NCBI GenBank assembly: GCA_963573315.1
Contig: OY752142.1
Span: forward strand, 124,001-188,000
Direction of reading: 5' to 3'
From: Entomortierella parvispora
Lineage: Eukaryota > Mortierellomycota > Mortierellomycetes > Mortierellales > Mortierellaceae
DNA: 64,000 bases
The translations under genes were made by a program, and so were the position numbers. The notes under the pieces are model-generated. The model saw nothing but the letters and a program-made list of their open reading frames with translations, searched no databases and was not told the origin of the DNA. Of this stretch, positions 33,603-46,000 are shown piece after piece. The stretch's first letter is position 1. Each line of letters begins with the position of its first letter.

Positions 33603-36600
33603 ATGGACCGTCTGCGCCATCGTCGCGGTCGACTCGCCTTTGGTTGGCGGTATCAAACAGCTTCTTTATCGCCAACACCGTGTTCCTCCGCTGCAGGCGC
33701 CACCACCTCAACACTCTCCAGTCAATGTGGTGCTGCAGTCGTCGCAACAGTTGAGACTATTACTGGGGAGGATGGTCGTCAAGGAAAAGATGGTAGCCGT
33801 TGTCAACAACATCGTCATGACGATGAGAGGAGGGAGGAGGAGGAGGAGGAGGAGAAAGGGGAAGATGGGAATGAACATGAGGAGAGGTATAGTAATGGTT
33901 CAGATCTGTTGTTCCTGGAAAACGGTTCGAACGTGGATGTTGCAGCAACGGCGTCCTCTTGGTCTTTGTCCTTGTCTTCATCTTGCAACAACAATAATAA
34001 TAACAATAACAACAGCAACAGCAACAGCAACAACAGCAACAATAACCCCTCGACTTTTCTCATACCTTCCTTGTCTTCATCCTCCTCACTCTCTTCTTAC
34101 ACTACCGACTCTTCGTACTCGTCCGTTCACTCTGTTGCCTCGACAGCCGCGAGCTCTATCGCTCCGCCATCGTCACTACCGCCAACACCGTCTTCTTCGT
34201 CACTACCACCACTACCTCCAACACTACTACCCTTTAGACGATCGTTGCCATTGCCAACGATATCAACAGAAGAGTACGATCAGGATCATTACCCGACATC
34301 AATAGCCACAGTGGCACTTGACCCAGCGTTTCTGTGCCCATCACCTTCACGTTTGTCTTTGTCTTTCATCCCTTCAGCCTCTCCTTCTCCGGTACAGCGA
34401 CAGACTCTACCTCGGTCAGGACCGTTGTATTCGCGTTCAGGATCCCCGAGACTGTTGTCTTCAACCAGTAGCTCTCCACAGAGGATGGATCCAGTGTTTA
34501 GGTATAGTCTGCAACAACGAGAGGAACAAGAACGAGAAGAAGGACAAGGACAAGAAAGAGGGCAGCTGCAACAGCGAGAGCAACGGCATCATCAGCATCA
34601 GGTAAGAATGTGCACACAAAGAGTAGGAGTCAACAACAACAACAACCTTCCATGTCCATATTCGTCCTTCCATCCCTATCCCATCCATTCGCCCGCTCGC
34701 ATTCATTCACCCATCCAATCCAGAGTTCGCTCCAATCCAATCCACTCTCCCCTAGACGCGCCCCCCGCGCGTGACCGTGTCTCAACGGTCGGTCCAGGCC
34801 GCACGAGCCAAAAGAGGCTCGTCTTTTCCACATGTGTGTGTGTGATGTGTGTGTGATGTGTGTGTGATGTGTGTGTGATGTGTGTGTGATGTGTGCGATG
34901 TGAGATGTGTGATCTTTTTTTGTTTCTTTTTGTTTCTTTTTTGTTTCTCGCGGTTTCTCGCGGTTTCTTTGTGTTGTGTTCTGGCCAATTGCTGTGTGTG
35001 CTGTGCGTTGTATTCGTGTCTTTTGTGTCTTTTGTGTACATGCTATGGTCCGTCGGTCAGCCAAGACTTTTACGCTTGACTTGTGTTGCCAGAGGGAGAG
35101 AACGAGAGAGAGAACGAGAGAGAGAACGAGAGAGAGAACAGCGGATCTCCCATGTATGTCCTGTCCTATCCAATCCAATATTCCCTCCTTTCTCTCTCTG
35201 TGTCTCTCTCTGTCTCCCTCCTCTCTTCCTCTCTTCCTCTCTTCCTCTTCTTTCTTCGCTCACGCTCACGTTTTGTTCATTTCATAAAGACAAATTTCTC
35301 ATGTCCACTCTTTCCCCTTTCTCCTGCCTGTCTTTCTGCCTTTTCTTCTTCCCCCTTCCTTCCTCCTTCTCTACTGACCATTCATTTCTTCCTTCTCTCC
35401 TTCATATCTTTGTTCATCTCAGTTCATATCCCTCCACCCTATGCACCACTGGACGGACACCTCCACCTCAAGCCCATCCTCGCCCAATTCATCCACCTCC
35501 TCCATCTCCCTCGATACCAGTCGCATGCGTTCTCTCACCCACCCCCACTCGCTCTCTTGCACATTATCCTCACCACCAATATCCCCAGGGGCCTCCTCGC
35601 CTGCCTCTTCAGCACCATCCTCACCAATCTGCCACCCTTCAAAGTTCCCGCACCTACAAGCCAAGTTTGAGTCCAACTCTCCTCCTCTAGGAACCTCATC
35701 TGCCTCCGCTCCTAGCCCTATAAGCCCTACAAGCCCTACAAGCCCTACATATACCCAAAGCCACACCAGAGCATCCACCTCCATGTCTTCCTACCCTTCC
35801 ACATCGTTTGCATCCATTACTTCTCTCTCGGCAGCACCGTCAAGGAGGAACTCTTATAGGAAAGCAAACGGGGTGCAGCATCCTCTGGCCATGGTTTCAA
35901 CAATCGACACGGATCAAGAAGGCGTATCCTCCACCATGGATCATGATGGGGCCGATTCAGAGGATCCCTCTTCTGACCCTCATCAAATAACAAGCGACGA
36001 CATGTGTATGCTGAAGGATGTCGTTAAGTCGGTGGCACCCCATGTTCTTTCCCTGAGGATAAAAGCTCGGGCAGGAGAGGCCGAGACAGAACAGGAGGCC
36101 CACCGTCCGGCGGAATCGGAATGGGCTAGCTTAGCTGTTGCGTCAGGAGGAGAGCAACCTCTCTCTCCTGTTACAGCTTCGCATCCAGCCGGTACCTGTC
36201 CTTCCCTTGCGCTTGCCATTCTGGATACGCATGATGCACAGGACAACGAGGAAACTCGGGAATCCGAACCAACAGATGCACCACTATCGCAGGCAGACAC
36301 TGATCCGTCAGAGGAGGATACCCTGGAGCGTTCATCGTCTCCACCAACAAAAACGTTTGAAATGTGGACTCCTCCTCCGCCTGGACAACGGCCGCCACGC
36401 CATCCAGAAAGACAGAGCGCACCTCTTCGACAACCCCAGGGTCGTCTTCAGAGGATTCTCAAGCATCGGTCGTTCAACTTTCCATTCTCCACGACGGTAG
36501 CAGGAAGTTCTCCATCGGGTGCTGGTTCGAGAGCATCCATGGACAACTCCATGTTGAATCGACCCAATACTCCTGATCCTAGACCGGGACACCGTCACCA

Positions 36601-38243
36601 ACAACATCAACAGCCTATCGGTCCTCCAGACCCAATCCCTCCTCATTACCAGCATTTGCAAGCGACACGCAACTCTGCGACCTTCCGTAGGCGTTCCCAT
36701 GCTGGAGATCTGGATCGATTCTCTCCTGGTTGGATCGTTGCTGAAAATGCCGCCCAAGGATCAACTCCACGTGGCTCCATGAGTGAAGAGCGATCTACAG
36801 ATGCAACTTCTAGACGACACAGCGCCCAAGCAGGACGTCGCGTGTCGGCAGGCGCTCAGCCCCAAGCGCCCTCCATGTGGAGTCGGCTTTTGACCTCGAT
36901 CTTTGTTAGTGGGCACGAGCACACGGACGAGACTGACTTCATTTCACGTGGCAGTCTGAACCCTGAAGCGGACGCAGTGGTACAACAGCGTCTTTTGTTG
37001 ACGCCGCTGAGTCTTCAACAGAACGTTCATCCTCTGTACCAACAGCAATTATTCTTTTATGCGGACGAGGTGGAAGATGGACAGACTCCTCTGGACTTGA
37101 TGAGTCGCACCTCCTCTCAGGATGTAGCTCGTGAAGATGACGAGTTGAGCGAGAGGAGGCGGTCCGTCTCTACGGACACTGCCTGTCGGACTGCCGTGGT
37201 CAGCGCTAGTAGCAGCAGTGCTTCAATCCATCCACACTTTCGATCCTTGGCCAATAACGTCAACCTTCAAGGAGAATTGGCACAAGAGGACGGTCGAGAA
37301 AGTATGGAGATGATGAGCTCTGGAGAGCCGTTTTTGAGGCCGGATACGCCTGGTGGTGGCGGTATTGGTGGTGTTCAAGGCGCTGGTAACGCGGTGGCGA
37401 CTGGAGACGAGTCTGAAATGGTCCCGAAACTACCCTTGTCAAGTGTGATCCAGAATAACCACAAGATTCCAGTCTCGAGTTTGGCCCTTTCCTCGCCACC
37501 ATCCTACTGGGAGGCGGCCATCAAATACAAAGGATGGCCAAAGATTGAACCGAGATCGGAACAAGGGCAGGAGGTGTTGCCACGATACAGCTGTTCGGTT
37601 TTTCGAGAGGGCTGTGTTAATCGCAAGACAGAGCTCGTTGGCACCTATAAACCCTATCGCCGGCCTTGGAAGTAAGTTTTGATTTCGGATGGATGAAATG
37701 GTTTACTTGTCAGAATACTTGATATTTACTCTTTTTGTTGATTTTTTTGTTAGGCGTACATTTGCTCATCTTCGAGGTACTGCCTTGAGGCTTTATGCGG
37801 TTGACATGGACGATGTGCCCCGCCTTCATGTGCGCAATATCAGCTTGCAAATGGCTCGATGTGATATTGCGGCGGATTATAAGCAACGGCCGAATGTGAT
37901 CCGGATCCGAGCCTGTGACAGAACAGTGTTGATAGAGTGCAAGGATAGGATCGATACCTTGACCTGGCTCGAGCACTTGCAGGCGGCTGCCAATATCGCC
38001 ACCAGTCTTGAGGACAGGTGCATGCCAAAGTTTTATACGCTGCCTCGAGCCATGCCACCGTCCTTTCAGCAACAACAGCAGCAACAGCGTCAGCAACATC
38101 AGCAACAACAACAACAACAGCAGCATCATCAGGCGGCGCCCGCTTCGCCTGCCACCACACGCTCTGGATCTGGTTCCTCGTCTTCGAGTGGTATCAGTCA
38201 TCACCATCATCAGCGTAACCATAGCCACACTCCTTTGCCGCGG

Positions 38244-38275
<32 letters not shown>

Positions 38276-39224
38276 ACAACAACAACACAACGTCCATCCT
38301 CTTCAGCGATCCCCCGCACACGCACACTCGGAAGAACATCCGCTGCCTTCCCCTTCCCCTTCGGTGACCTCCCGGCCCACGTCCATGGTGGGAGATCCCG
38401 AGATAACCATTCGTCAATTGCAGCTACAGTACCAACTTCAAGAGCAGCAGGAACAGATCCTGCAGCGACAGATTCGGGAAGAGATGCAGAATCGAACCCT
38501 CCAGATGCTTGTCCGGTCTTCTTCCGCTGCGTCCAGGGGAGAAATCGTCTCGCCCATGTTGCGACATGCTCAGCTCACGAGAGCAAGTGGGCCCACGGCA
38601 GAGGCCGCAGCAACGACGATAACGATGACCACAACAACACCGAGAATGATGGCCAGTCGTCGTCAGAGTGAATGTAGTCTATTGACGCGTGCAGAACGCG
38701 AGAGGACCATGACGGATCAAGAGAGACGATCAGAAGAAGAGGCTGTTGAATTATCGGGGGATATGTTGATGAGGAACGTACTCCATGCATTGGGCCAGAG
38801 TTCGTCGTCCGAATCTGGGGGATCAACACTGGGCATGGACACGGATGAGGAAGAAGAGGATCGGAGACGGCGAGAGAGGGCCCGACAGGGTCGAAGAGGC
38901 TCATCATCCTCTGCCTTGCACAACAGCAACAGCAACAGCAGCCGCAACAGCAACAATAGCAATAACAGCGGCAACAATAATGGACTTGGGATCCAATTCG
39001 TGGAGGGCGGTGCTGCTGCTGCCAGTACTGGTGGTACTGGAGGTCAACGCCGGTCCTCGAGACAGTGGAGCAGGGTCCTGGGTGAATTTTGGAGCAGCCA
39101 TGTACATGGTCACAGCCACGGCCACGGCCACAGCCACGGTCATGGAAACGCTGGTGAGAGCCACGTCGCGGGAAGCGGTGGTGACCTGCCTCCAGCAGCG
39201 ACTGTGAGTCCTACGGCATCCTGA
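33603..39224 (+). CDS. Large PH-domain protein with disordered, poly-Asn/poly-Gln regions
   Basis: Three exons (33603-34601, 35423-37671, 37754-39224) join in phase to about 1572 aa. The start MDRLRHRRGRLAFGW was chosen over an in-frame ATG 27 nt upstream. The only recognisable fold is a PH domain at about residues 1030-1150, spanning intron 2: ELVGTYKPYRRPWK, RTFAHLRGTALRLY and a closing helix LTWLEHLQAAANIA. PH domains bind phosphoinositides or proteins, so recruitment to a membrane is likely. The rest is Ser/Thr/Pro-rich with poly-Asn (near nt 34000), two poly-Gln tracts (nt 38068-38126 and 38247-38288) and a His/Gly-rich repeat near the C-terminus. Intron 1 (821 nt) is unusually long and full of microsatellites. 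The exon 1/exon 2 junction is the weakest part; exon 1 could belong to a separate gene. Confidence 0.7.
34832..34912. repeat. TGTGTGTGA-type microsatellite in intron 1 of the PH gene
   Basis: About five units of a GATGTGTGTGT pattern, degenerating to TGTGCGATGTGAGATG at the right. It lies within the long first intron and is flanked by TTTTTGTTTC repeats (34914-34965). Confidence 0.85.
35089..35139. repeat. GAGAGAGAAC tandem repeat
   Basis: About four units of a 12-nt GAGAGAGAGAAC pattern within intron 1 of the PH-domain gene. A simple repeat with no visible role. Confidence 0.85.
38068..38288 (+). repeat. CAG/CAA repeat tracts encoding poly-Gln
   Basis: Two CAA/CAG runs (38068-38126 and 38247-38288) encode glutamine tracts just after the PH domain. 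The CAG/CAA mixture reduces slippage compared with pure CAG. Length is likely to vary between strains. Confidence 0.85.
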
Positions 39225-40182
39225 AGCAACCAAGTATGACGATGAGACTGTCATCTGTTACAAAAAAAGAAACCGAAAAGAAAAAGAAAAAGAAAAAAAG
39301 AAAAGCATTCCATTCATCCACCCACACTACAAGATAGATCTCGTTGGCTTTATTCTACCATAATAGCATGTCCCAAAAGACAATAATAAACAGCCGAGTT
39401 TTGCCTTCTTTTTTTGCGCGCGAAAGGATGCCTTTTTCTTGGATGCGGATCATGAAGACAGTTAAAAAGAATGAGAACGCGACAAAGACAAGACGCGAGT
39501 TTTTGAAAGAAAGAAAACTGTTGCCGTCAGTGGTCAGGCTAGGGAACGCGCTCCCCTGCGGGCGCAATGAGAGAAGAAAGAAGGGGAGAAGGGGTGGAAG
39601 AGAAGAAGGAGAAGGGGGTAGGATGGATGGGTGGCCAGGCAGGGATGGGAAGGGATGGACAGAGAGAGAGACGCAGGCAAACAAGGTTATGCAAGGCATG
39701 GATGGCATGGCCTGAAGAGCAACCCCTTTTTTCCCTCCTATTTCTGTATTCGCAGACAGCCGGACACAAACACAACACAACACAACACATGGCCCATGCA
39801 TGGCATGCTATGGCATGCATGTCAGCCATATTTTTGTGTCCCCAATCCAATCCCCCATTCGAGATTCCAGCCTGCAACTGCCTGCAACTGCTTGTTTGCT
39901 TTGTTTGCTGTTTGCATGGGTGCACACGGCAGGAGACCGGGTTCCCGTGGATGGAAACAACCCACCATGACCATGTGTCATTGCCCATGCCCTCCTTTCT
40001 TTTTTTTTCTCTTTTTCTTTATTCATCTCCCATTCTCTCCTCTCTTTCCCTACCCTCCTTTGACCTTTTCTCTTTCTCTCTCTCTCTCTCTCTCTCTTCT
40101 CATTGACCGATGAAGAGCGTGCTTCTTTTATTCTGATTCGCACCCTTAGTTTCGATCTCATTCCCAACACCCACATCCATCC
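39225..40182. other. Non-coding region upstream of the disordered protein gene
   Basis: About 960 bp with A-rich 3' flank (39255-39305), AACAC repeats near 39770-39790, a T/C-rich promoter-like tract and a CT array at about 40072-40096 shortly before the next ATG. No gene is supported. Confidence 0.5.
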
Positions 40183-43163
40183 ATGAACAGAGATCGCCCA
40201 TCCACCCAGGTCATGGACCCCGTTCCTTCCTCCCCCTCCTCCTCTTCTTCGTCGTCCCCTCGCCAGGGCCAAGAGGCCTCGACCGCAGGACTCTCCAAGA
40301 TCGAGGCCATGGCCTTGCTCCTCAAGCAAAAAGTCGCTGGCACGTCCACGAAGCCGCAACGGGTGCCCAACAAGATCAACCACCCCTGGACGCTCTCGAC
40401 CTCGACCCGTTCTTCCTCCTTTCCTTCAGAGACCACGACGCCTACCACGCCTACGGGGCCCTCTTCCCCTTCTTCTTCAGCCTTGAAGGGATCTCCGTTT
40501 TATATAAACAAGAACAACAGCAATCCCGCTGCAAGTTCAGTCGTGGGAGGTATGTTGACAACAGCAACAGGAACAGGAACAGGAACAGGGGGCCACAAGA
40601 AAGAGTCGTCGATCAAAGCAATGATTGCAGCGAGAGAGGATCCGTCGTTGAGTTGTAACAAGATGGCACCCCCGACCACGCAACCAGGACCTGCTCCTCA
40701 ACGACAGGCGCGTGGTGCGCCAGGGCCAGGCATGACCAAAGTCCAACTCGGGGGCGGTCGAGGATCTCAAACCCCAGCAGGAGCGACCATCGCAACGACG
40801 ACAGTGCAGGACCAGAAAAGAATGATGGCTCAGTCGACATCTCCATCTTCTTCGTCGTCGTCGTCTCCATCGTCTACGCCAGTCGTAGAGCAATATCCTC
40901 CCTCATCACCACGCGAAATGAAGGAGGATCGATCCACGTTGGCCACGGACCCCTTATGCCCATCGAAACAATTAACGACGGTGACGGGAGCAATTGAGAG
41001 CGGCGAGGAGGACGATATTAACCTGCCGGGAGAGATGGAGACTAGATCGAGTTCAACAGATGATGGGCCACACGGTGTACTTGGCTCAGCTACACTGACG
41101 GATACAACCTCAGCCTCAACATCTGCAGCATCCTCTACAGCCCCGACGGCGCCAACGACAACAGCAACGACAACAGCCTCAAGAAGACGAAATGCCGGTG
41201 GGGCGCTCGTCCCAAGTCAGTTTGCCGCCAGTGGACCACCAGTGTTGACATTCTCGACGTCTTCGTCGTCGCTGACTGCGTGTGTAACCAAAGCGCTAGA
41301 TGGTGAGGACGACTCGGTCCCAGCAGCAGACAAGGACACGGGTGTTGCCATTCAGGTCAAGACTGAAACCGCGGTTTTGTCGAGCATTACTTCACCGCCA
41401 CTACCACTATCGCCACCCACCTCGTCTGTGTCTCTGATGTCGGATTCCTCAAAGTCGCCAACCGAAAAGGAAAAGACAGCGACGCCTTCATCTTTACCAT
41501 CAAAACCGTGCTCACCTCCATCTTCATCAACAGCAACAACAACGACTCCTGCAACACCCACTGTTGGCCCATCATCTCCGGTGTTAAAGCGACACAGCAC
41601 AGCCCGTCGGCACACCACCACGTCCAGCTCCTCGTCGTCCTCGTTCCTATCAGGAGGCACTCATCCGTTTAATTCTCAAGTTTCCTCGCCATCTCAGCAA
41701 CCCATGAGCATCGTCAACCCGACGTTACGGCAGCTTCAAACCCCTCAGATCCCCCTCAATTTGGTACAGGCTAGGATTTTGCAACAGGAAGAAGAGAAAC
41801 GACGGGCAGAGGAACTGGCAAAGATTCCCATTACGGCCAATCTGAGGACAGTGAAAAAGATTCAAGCTGTCATTGTCTCTTCGGACGATGAGGATGATGA
41901 CAAGGAGACTGCTGCAGACAAGAAGAAAAGGCGAGAGGAAGCGTCCTCCTCTGCAGCAATGTCAGAGTCGACCCTCTCGGAGGGATCAAGCCTCCTGTCG
42001 CCCGACGGTCTTTCTTCGCGATCGTCTTCATCCTCCCTCTCGTCCTCGAAAGGTTCCAGACCTCGATCCAAGACGGCGACGGCCACCAGTGCCAGCACAG
42101 TGCTGGTCTCGACCTTGCATGGCTACCATAAGCAGCGAGGAGATCGAAACCACGTAGAGCCAGTGGCGATTCCAAAGCGATTGGCGGATCAAGTCGAACA
42201 CATTCTGGGACGAAAACTTGCGGGCAAGGGAAGCGTCCTCGATGAACGTGAGCAGGAGCGTGAGGTAAAAAAAAATCACTTTGATTCTTGTTCGATGGCT
42301 AGCGACACAATTGACTGACAGGTTCTTTTTTTTTTTGTTCTGGGATTGCTCTGGATCAATAGGAAGAAGAAGCACGTAAAGCTGCGGAACCACTTCCTCC
42401 GATCGTTTTGGGCCACGCCAGGAAACGTGCGGTGACTTCGGCTCATATTCAGAATCTGGTGTCGTCGTGGGATCACAAGGTTGAGGAAGCCAAGGAGACG
42501 ACATCGGAAGCAGAAAGGATTCGACTGTTCCTGGAAGCAAGATCCACCGCCCATGCTGAGCTGCCAAAACCAAAGACACCGTTGACAGCCAGTGAGCTTC
42601 TGGCTCCCCTACCACCACTGCCTCCACCTCCCCCAATGACGGAGCAGACTCTTGGTGAGAGTATGAGACGGAAGGGAGGTCGCCATGTGAAGGGAGCAAG
42701 AAGCGCTTCAGTGTCGACAACTAGCGGCTATTCGATTCTGTCGGCGGGTGCGCTAACATTGTCCTCTAGACCCCCGGGATCTATTACAAGGACACCCTCC
42801 TCACCGACCGTGACAGATGCATTGGCTGAAAAGTCGATGCTAGCTAGGCAGTCAAGTCGATCGAAATCCAACCAACCCAAGATCCAGATTGAGGGACAAG
42901 AAGGCAATCTAGAGACTGGTGAGGTGGGACAAGAACAAAAAGAGGCAACAGCGTCGCGGACCAAATTGCCACCAGCGTCGACAAAAGTAAAAGAAGAAGA
43001 GACAAAGAGGAGCGGCGCGTTGCTGGTCAACAAGGCCGTGACCAGTCGACCTCGCCGAAGTGGTGTGCGCGGACCAGCATCGTCGTCGTCGTCGTTGTCG
43101 TCGACGTTAGCCAACGTGGAGGAACTGACAACAGTGGATTCGAACGTGCAAGAGACGGAATAA
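40183..43163 (+). CDS. Hypothetical Ser/Thr/Pro-rich disordered protein
   Basis: Two exons, 40183-42264 and 42363-43163, join in phase to 960 aa. I do not recognise the family. The most conserved-looking parts are an N-terminal helix (GLSKIEAMALLLKQKVAG) followed by NKINHPWTLS; a middle block LRQLQTPQIPLNLVQARIL with a charged helix (EEEKRRAEELAKIP); an acidic patch SSDDEDDDKE; the segment VAIPKRLADQVEHILGRKL ending exon 1; and, in exon 2, RAVTSAHIQNLVSSWDHKVE with ERIRLFLEARSTAHAEL. Long stretches between them are Ser, Thr, Pro and Ala runs. No signal peptide or membrane segment is visible. The regular helices suggest a scaffold or cytoskeletal adaptor, but that is a guess. Confidence 0.72.
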
Positions 43164-43451
43164 TCGCGCTGCTTCTTTATTTATTTATTTTTTTTTTTTT
43201 TTTGGTTCTGGGGAAAACGCAAATAGACCCTTTTTTCGAATTATATACCCTCGACAATAATACCAGATACAAAGCAAAAACAAATTCAAATTCTACAATG
43301 TTCAATGTTTGATGTAATGATGTTGCCTTGCAGACGCTAATTCGAGAGTTTTTGGTGTCTGTTTGTACGACTGACTAACGCGTAAGATTTGACCAGAGGA
43401 TACACACACAAGATCGCATTGCAGAATATGGAAATGTGTGTGCGTTTCGTT

Positions 43452-43487
43452 TGTGTGTGTGTGTGGGGGGGGGGGGGGGGGGAGGGG
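43452..43487. repeat. (GT)n plus G18 tract
   Basis: A short TG dinucleotide run leads directly into 18 consecutive G residues at 43465-43482. Such G runs are prone to length error in sequencing and can form quadruplexes; no function is evident. Confidence 0.9.
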
Positions 43488-44079
43488 ACCACTATCAATG
43501 CCGACCTGTAAAAGATGGACGCGTTTCTGAATACAAACGTTGAAAGATCTATTATGGATTACAAGATTTCGATATCCCGTTTGTGCCAAAGCCGCCAAGA
43601 ATTGATTTGGTTGATATGTTGCAAATCCAGTAGCTCGGAGAGAACACTGAGGGGGGTAATGGCATTCTTTCGAGGAATGATAATCCATTTAGAGTATGGT
43701 CGCACACATATTCTCTGACAGGAGATTTTTCGATTCGATAAAGTGTCGCTTTCTTTGAGGTGTAAAAACTCATTGACGCCAACCATTGAGAGCAGCCATC
43801 GATTGGTCATCGCTTTTGTCATATAATACTCATGGATTCCCACTGCTGGAAGAGACGTCCTCCCTCCCCCGATCTAGAGTTGTGTTGCAGCGAATAGGTA
43901 ATGAATGAGATGTTTTTTTTCCCCTAACTCCTCTTTGTTCTTGTCGCGGGATGTGGTGTAGGAGACTATGAGGAGTTTTTTTTTTTTGGTAGCTTGAGGG
44001 TTTTGTTGACGAGTGCTGTTCTATGATAAACAAGCAAACAAAAATGGAGAAGAGGGGGGAGGGGGGATAACGAGAATAG

Positions 44080-44171
44080 GATATAGTGAACATTACCGAC
44101 TTTGGTATGTTTCCATTCACCTTGGAAATCCAACACCAGACGAGCTGCCGACCAATCTATTACTCAAGGAT
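44080..44171 (+). other. Coding-like fragment, possible Crinkler-type N-terminal relic
   Basis: One plus-strand frame reads EHYRLWYVSIHLGNP followed by TPDELPTNLLLKDG and then a GT dinucleotide that could be a donor. The LWxVSI pattern followed by an acidic DELP-like stretch recalls the end of the N-terminal region of Crinkler (CRN)-type proteins, which are common in early-diverging fungi. No start codon, upstream LFLAK-type segment or C-terminal effector domain was found, so this is at most a fragment. Confidence is low. Confidence 0.25.
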
Positions 44172-44442
44172 GGTGAGCTTTGTTCGTACTTTCTGTGGTT
44201 TTGCCTATCTCGCGTTTGGACGCATCTATTCTGTGGTATTGCGATGCAATAAGCAGGTTTTTTTGTCTCTTCGCAGTACTCGTCATGTGGCGATTTTCAA
44301 GAGACTTGACCCCCCGCCTTCAACAGGATGTCGAAGGTCATTGCTTCACATTCTCTGAATATATCTACTAGACTAGGAGGAGGGGACTATGAAATGATGG
44401 AGAAGGGGTATTTGTCTTGTCGCACTCTTTTTTATAGAATTG

Positions 44443-44996
44443 AGAAGGGGGAGGCAAAGCTGTCGGGGTTGCCACATGCAGATTGGGAGGATGTAGAGTG
44501 TGTTTCACCCTGTTCATTGATACTCTCTGTATTCTATCGGCCATGACTGATCCGACACCCTTACCCTCATCAGAAAACGGAGATCATTTAAATGGATCCC
44601 TCAATACCCGGATAGATCAATGGGATGATTGAGTATCCTTCTCCCCTCGAGGATGCGAACTGATATTTTGTGTGTGGAACTTTACCCGTGTTTCGAGTTC
44701 TGATAAACTGGCCGTCAGTTCTTTTTCTACGACAGCAAAGACACGCAGAGCACGGTGCGCCCCAAATCTGTATTTCGGACCTCCAATCAGCGTGAGTTTG
44801 TTTTCCTCAGAGATTTGATCTCTAGGATATATCACCGTCTGCCGACAGCTTGTGTTATTGCGGTTCAATTCACAAGAATCATAGGGTTCGATGGTTGAAA
44901 ATCCACAGATCAGCTACAGAGTGGACGCCTGTATTTAAGACGGCCACTTTCTCATCCTTCAAACTCTTTTTCTTTTCTCAGCAAGACTAGAAATGA
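44443..44996 (+). repeat. ~550-bp dispersed direct repeat, copy A
   Basis: This matches 48341-48862 in the same orientation over its whole length, with small indels and, by eye, roughly three quarters or more identity. Shared words include CTGATCCGAC, ACCCTCATCAG, CCCGGATAGATCAA, CGAGGATGCGAACTGATATT, TTTCGAGTTCTGATAAA, GGATATATCACC and, near the right end, TATTTAAGAC and GACTAGAA. The TATTTAAGA word looks like a TATA box about 60 bp from the right edge. It could be an LTR-like terminal repeat or a duplicated promoter. Confidence 0.75.
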
Positions 44997-45156
44997 CATG
45001 TAACTATTACTCATACTCTCCCGTTCCCTTGATGCATCAAAACAAGCAAATTCCGTAAATAACACCTAGAAATTGAATATAGCCATAGCAGGGTACACCA
45101 GGTGCAGAGCTCCATGATTGAGGAGCCTGTCCGATCATGGGGACAGATTATGAGAA

Positions 45157-45658
45157 GTGGACGACAATTTCAAGGTGGCTAGGTGCATGAGAGACTTGTG
45201 GAACCAGTCAGATCCGATGAATATCGCGAGAGTTCACGCCTCCTGCGGGTCTGACTGTTTTTGGCTCCACCTCTCTCAAGGACGAGACCAAATTTTACAG
45301 CATGGATTTCCTTGGAGCCTACCGGCTCAAGCAAGTTGGACGGATGCTGGTGCCCTTGAAAAAGTCAAGCTTCGCGATGAAAATGCAGACATGCATCAAG
45401 ACCAGCTTGATGTTCGCGCTGGATTTAGAGAAGGAGACAGCTCGACGTTCTTGCGCAGCTTCCACAAAAGAAGACTTGAGCATCGCATACGACATGATCA
45501 AGCAGACCAGGATCAGGCCGGTCAAGGAAGCCAGACAAAGATATGTAGAAAAGGTGCATGGACTGACATTGACGCCTGACAGATTGAAGTCTCAAAATAA
45601 ATGTCAAAAGTGGGGAAGGGGCACGCACGAAAACATAAAATGCTGTTGGTATTTGTAG
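45157..45658 (+). pseudogene. Possible decayed gene downstream of repeat copy A
   Basis: Two overlapping plus-strand frames (45157-45579 and 45302-45658) each show stretches that look protein-like (for example EKVKLRDENADMHQDQ in one and AYDMIKQTRIRPVKEARQRY in the other) but no recognised domain. A frameshifted or spliced remnant would explain two adjacent partial frames. The TATTTAAGA of repeat copy A lies about 220 bp upstream of the first ATG. I do not recognise a family, and this may simply be chance open frame. Confidence 0.25.
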
Positions 45659-46000
45659 AGGTCATTGTTGTAGCAGAGATTTACTGCTTCGCCATGTCAG
45701 ATTTTGGAATGGTAGTCCATGCTTTCAGTAAACAGCAGTGATTTACGAAAGAACAGTCCTTTTCAGGACTAAGTAATGTACACTGACGCTGTGTATAATC
45801 AAAGTACACAACCCTGTGAAAGTTGTGCGTTTCTTTTATTTCTGGATTTTCTGTTTTCTCGAAAAATAAATATTTCGTGGGGGGGGGTTTGAATAAAAAT
45901 CACAGCAGTCACATAAGCAAATCACGGTCTCGCCTAGGCGGATAGCGTTTTATTTTTGGCTACTGTGCTGTTCGGTTTCTTCTTTCCCTTGCCTTCAACG
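45659..46000. other. Spacer upstream of the lineage-specific gene
   Basis: About 340 bp, AT-rich, with TTTTATTTC and a G8-type run near 45881. It presumably contains the promoter of the gene at 46001. No other feature is seen. Confidence 0.4.

Larger units (their letters stand above)
43164..44442. other. Gene-poor region with G-tract and decayed sequence
   Basis: About 1.3 kb without a supported gene. It contains T-rich 3' flank, a (GT)n followed by an 18-base G run (43465-43482), several T tracts, and a short coding-like fragment near 44080-44171 described separately. Confidence 0.5.

Noticed and set aside
34893-35690. 265-codon and overlapping frames within intron 1 of the PH-domain gene
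   Set aside because: They consist of translated microsatellites and C/T-rich sequence with no domain.
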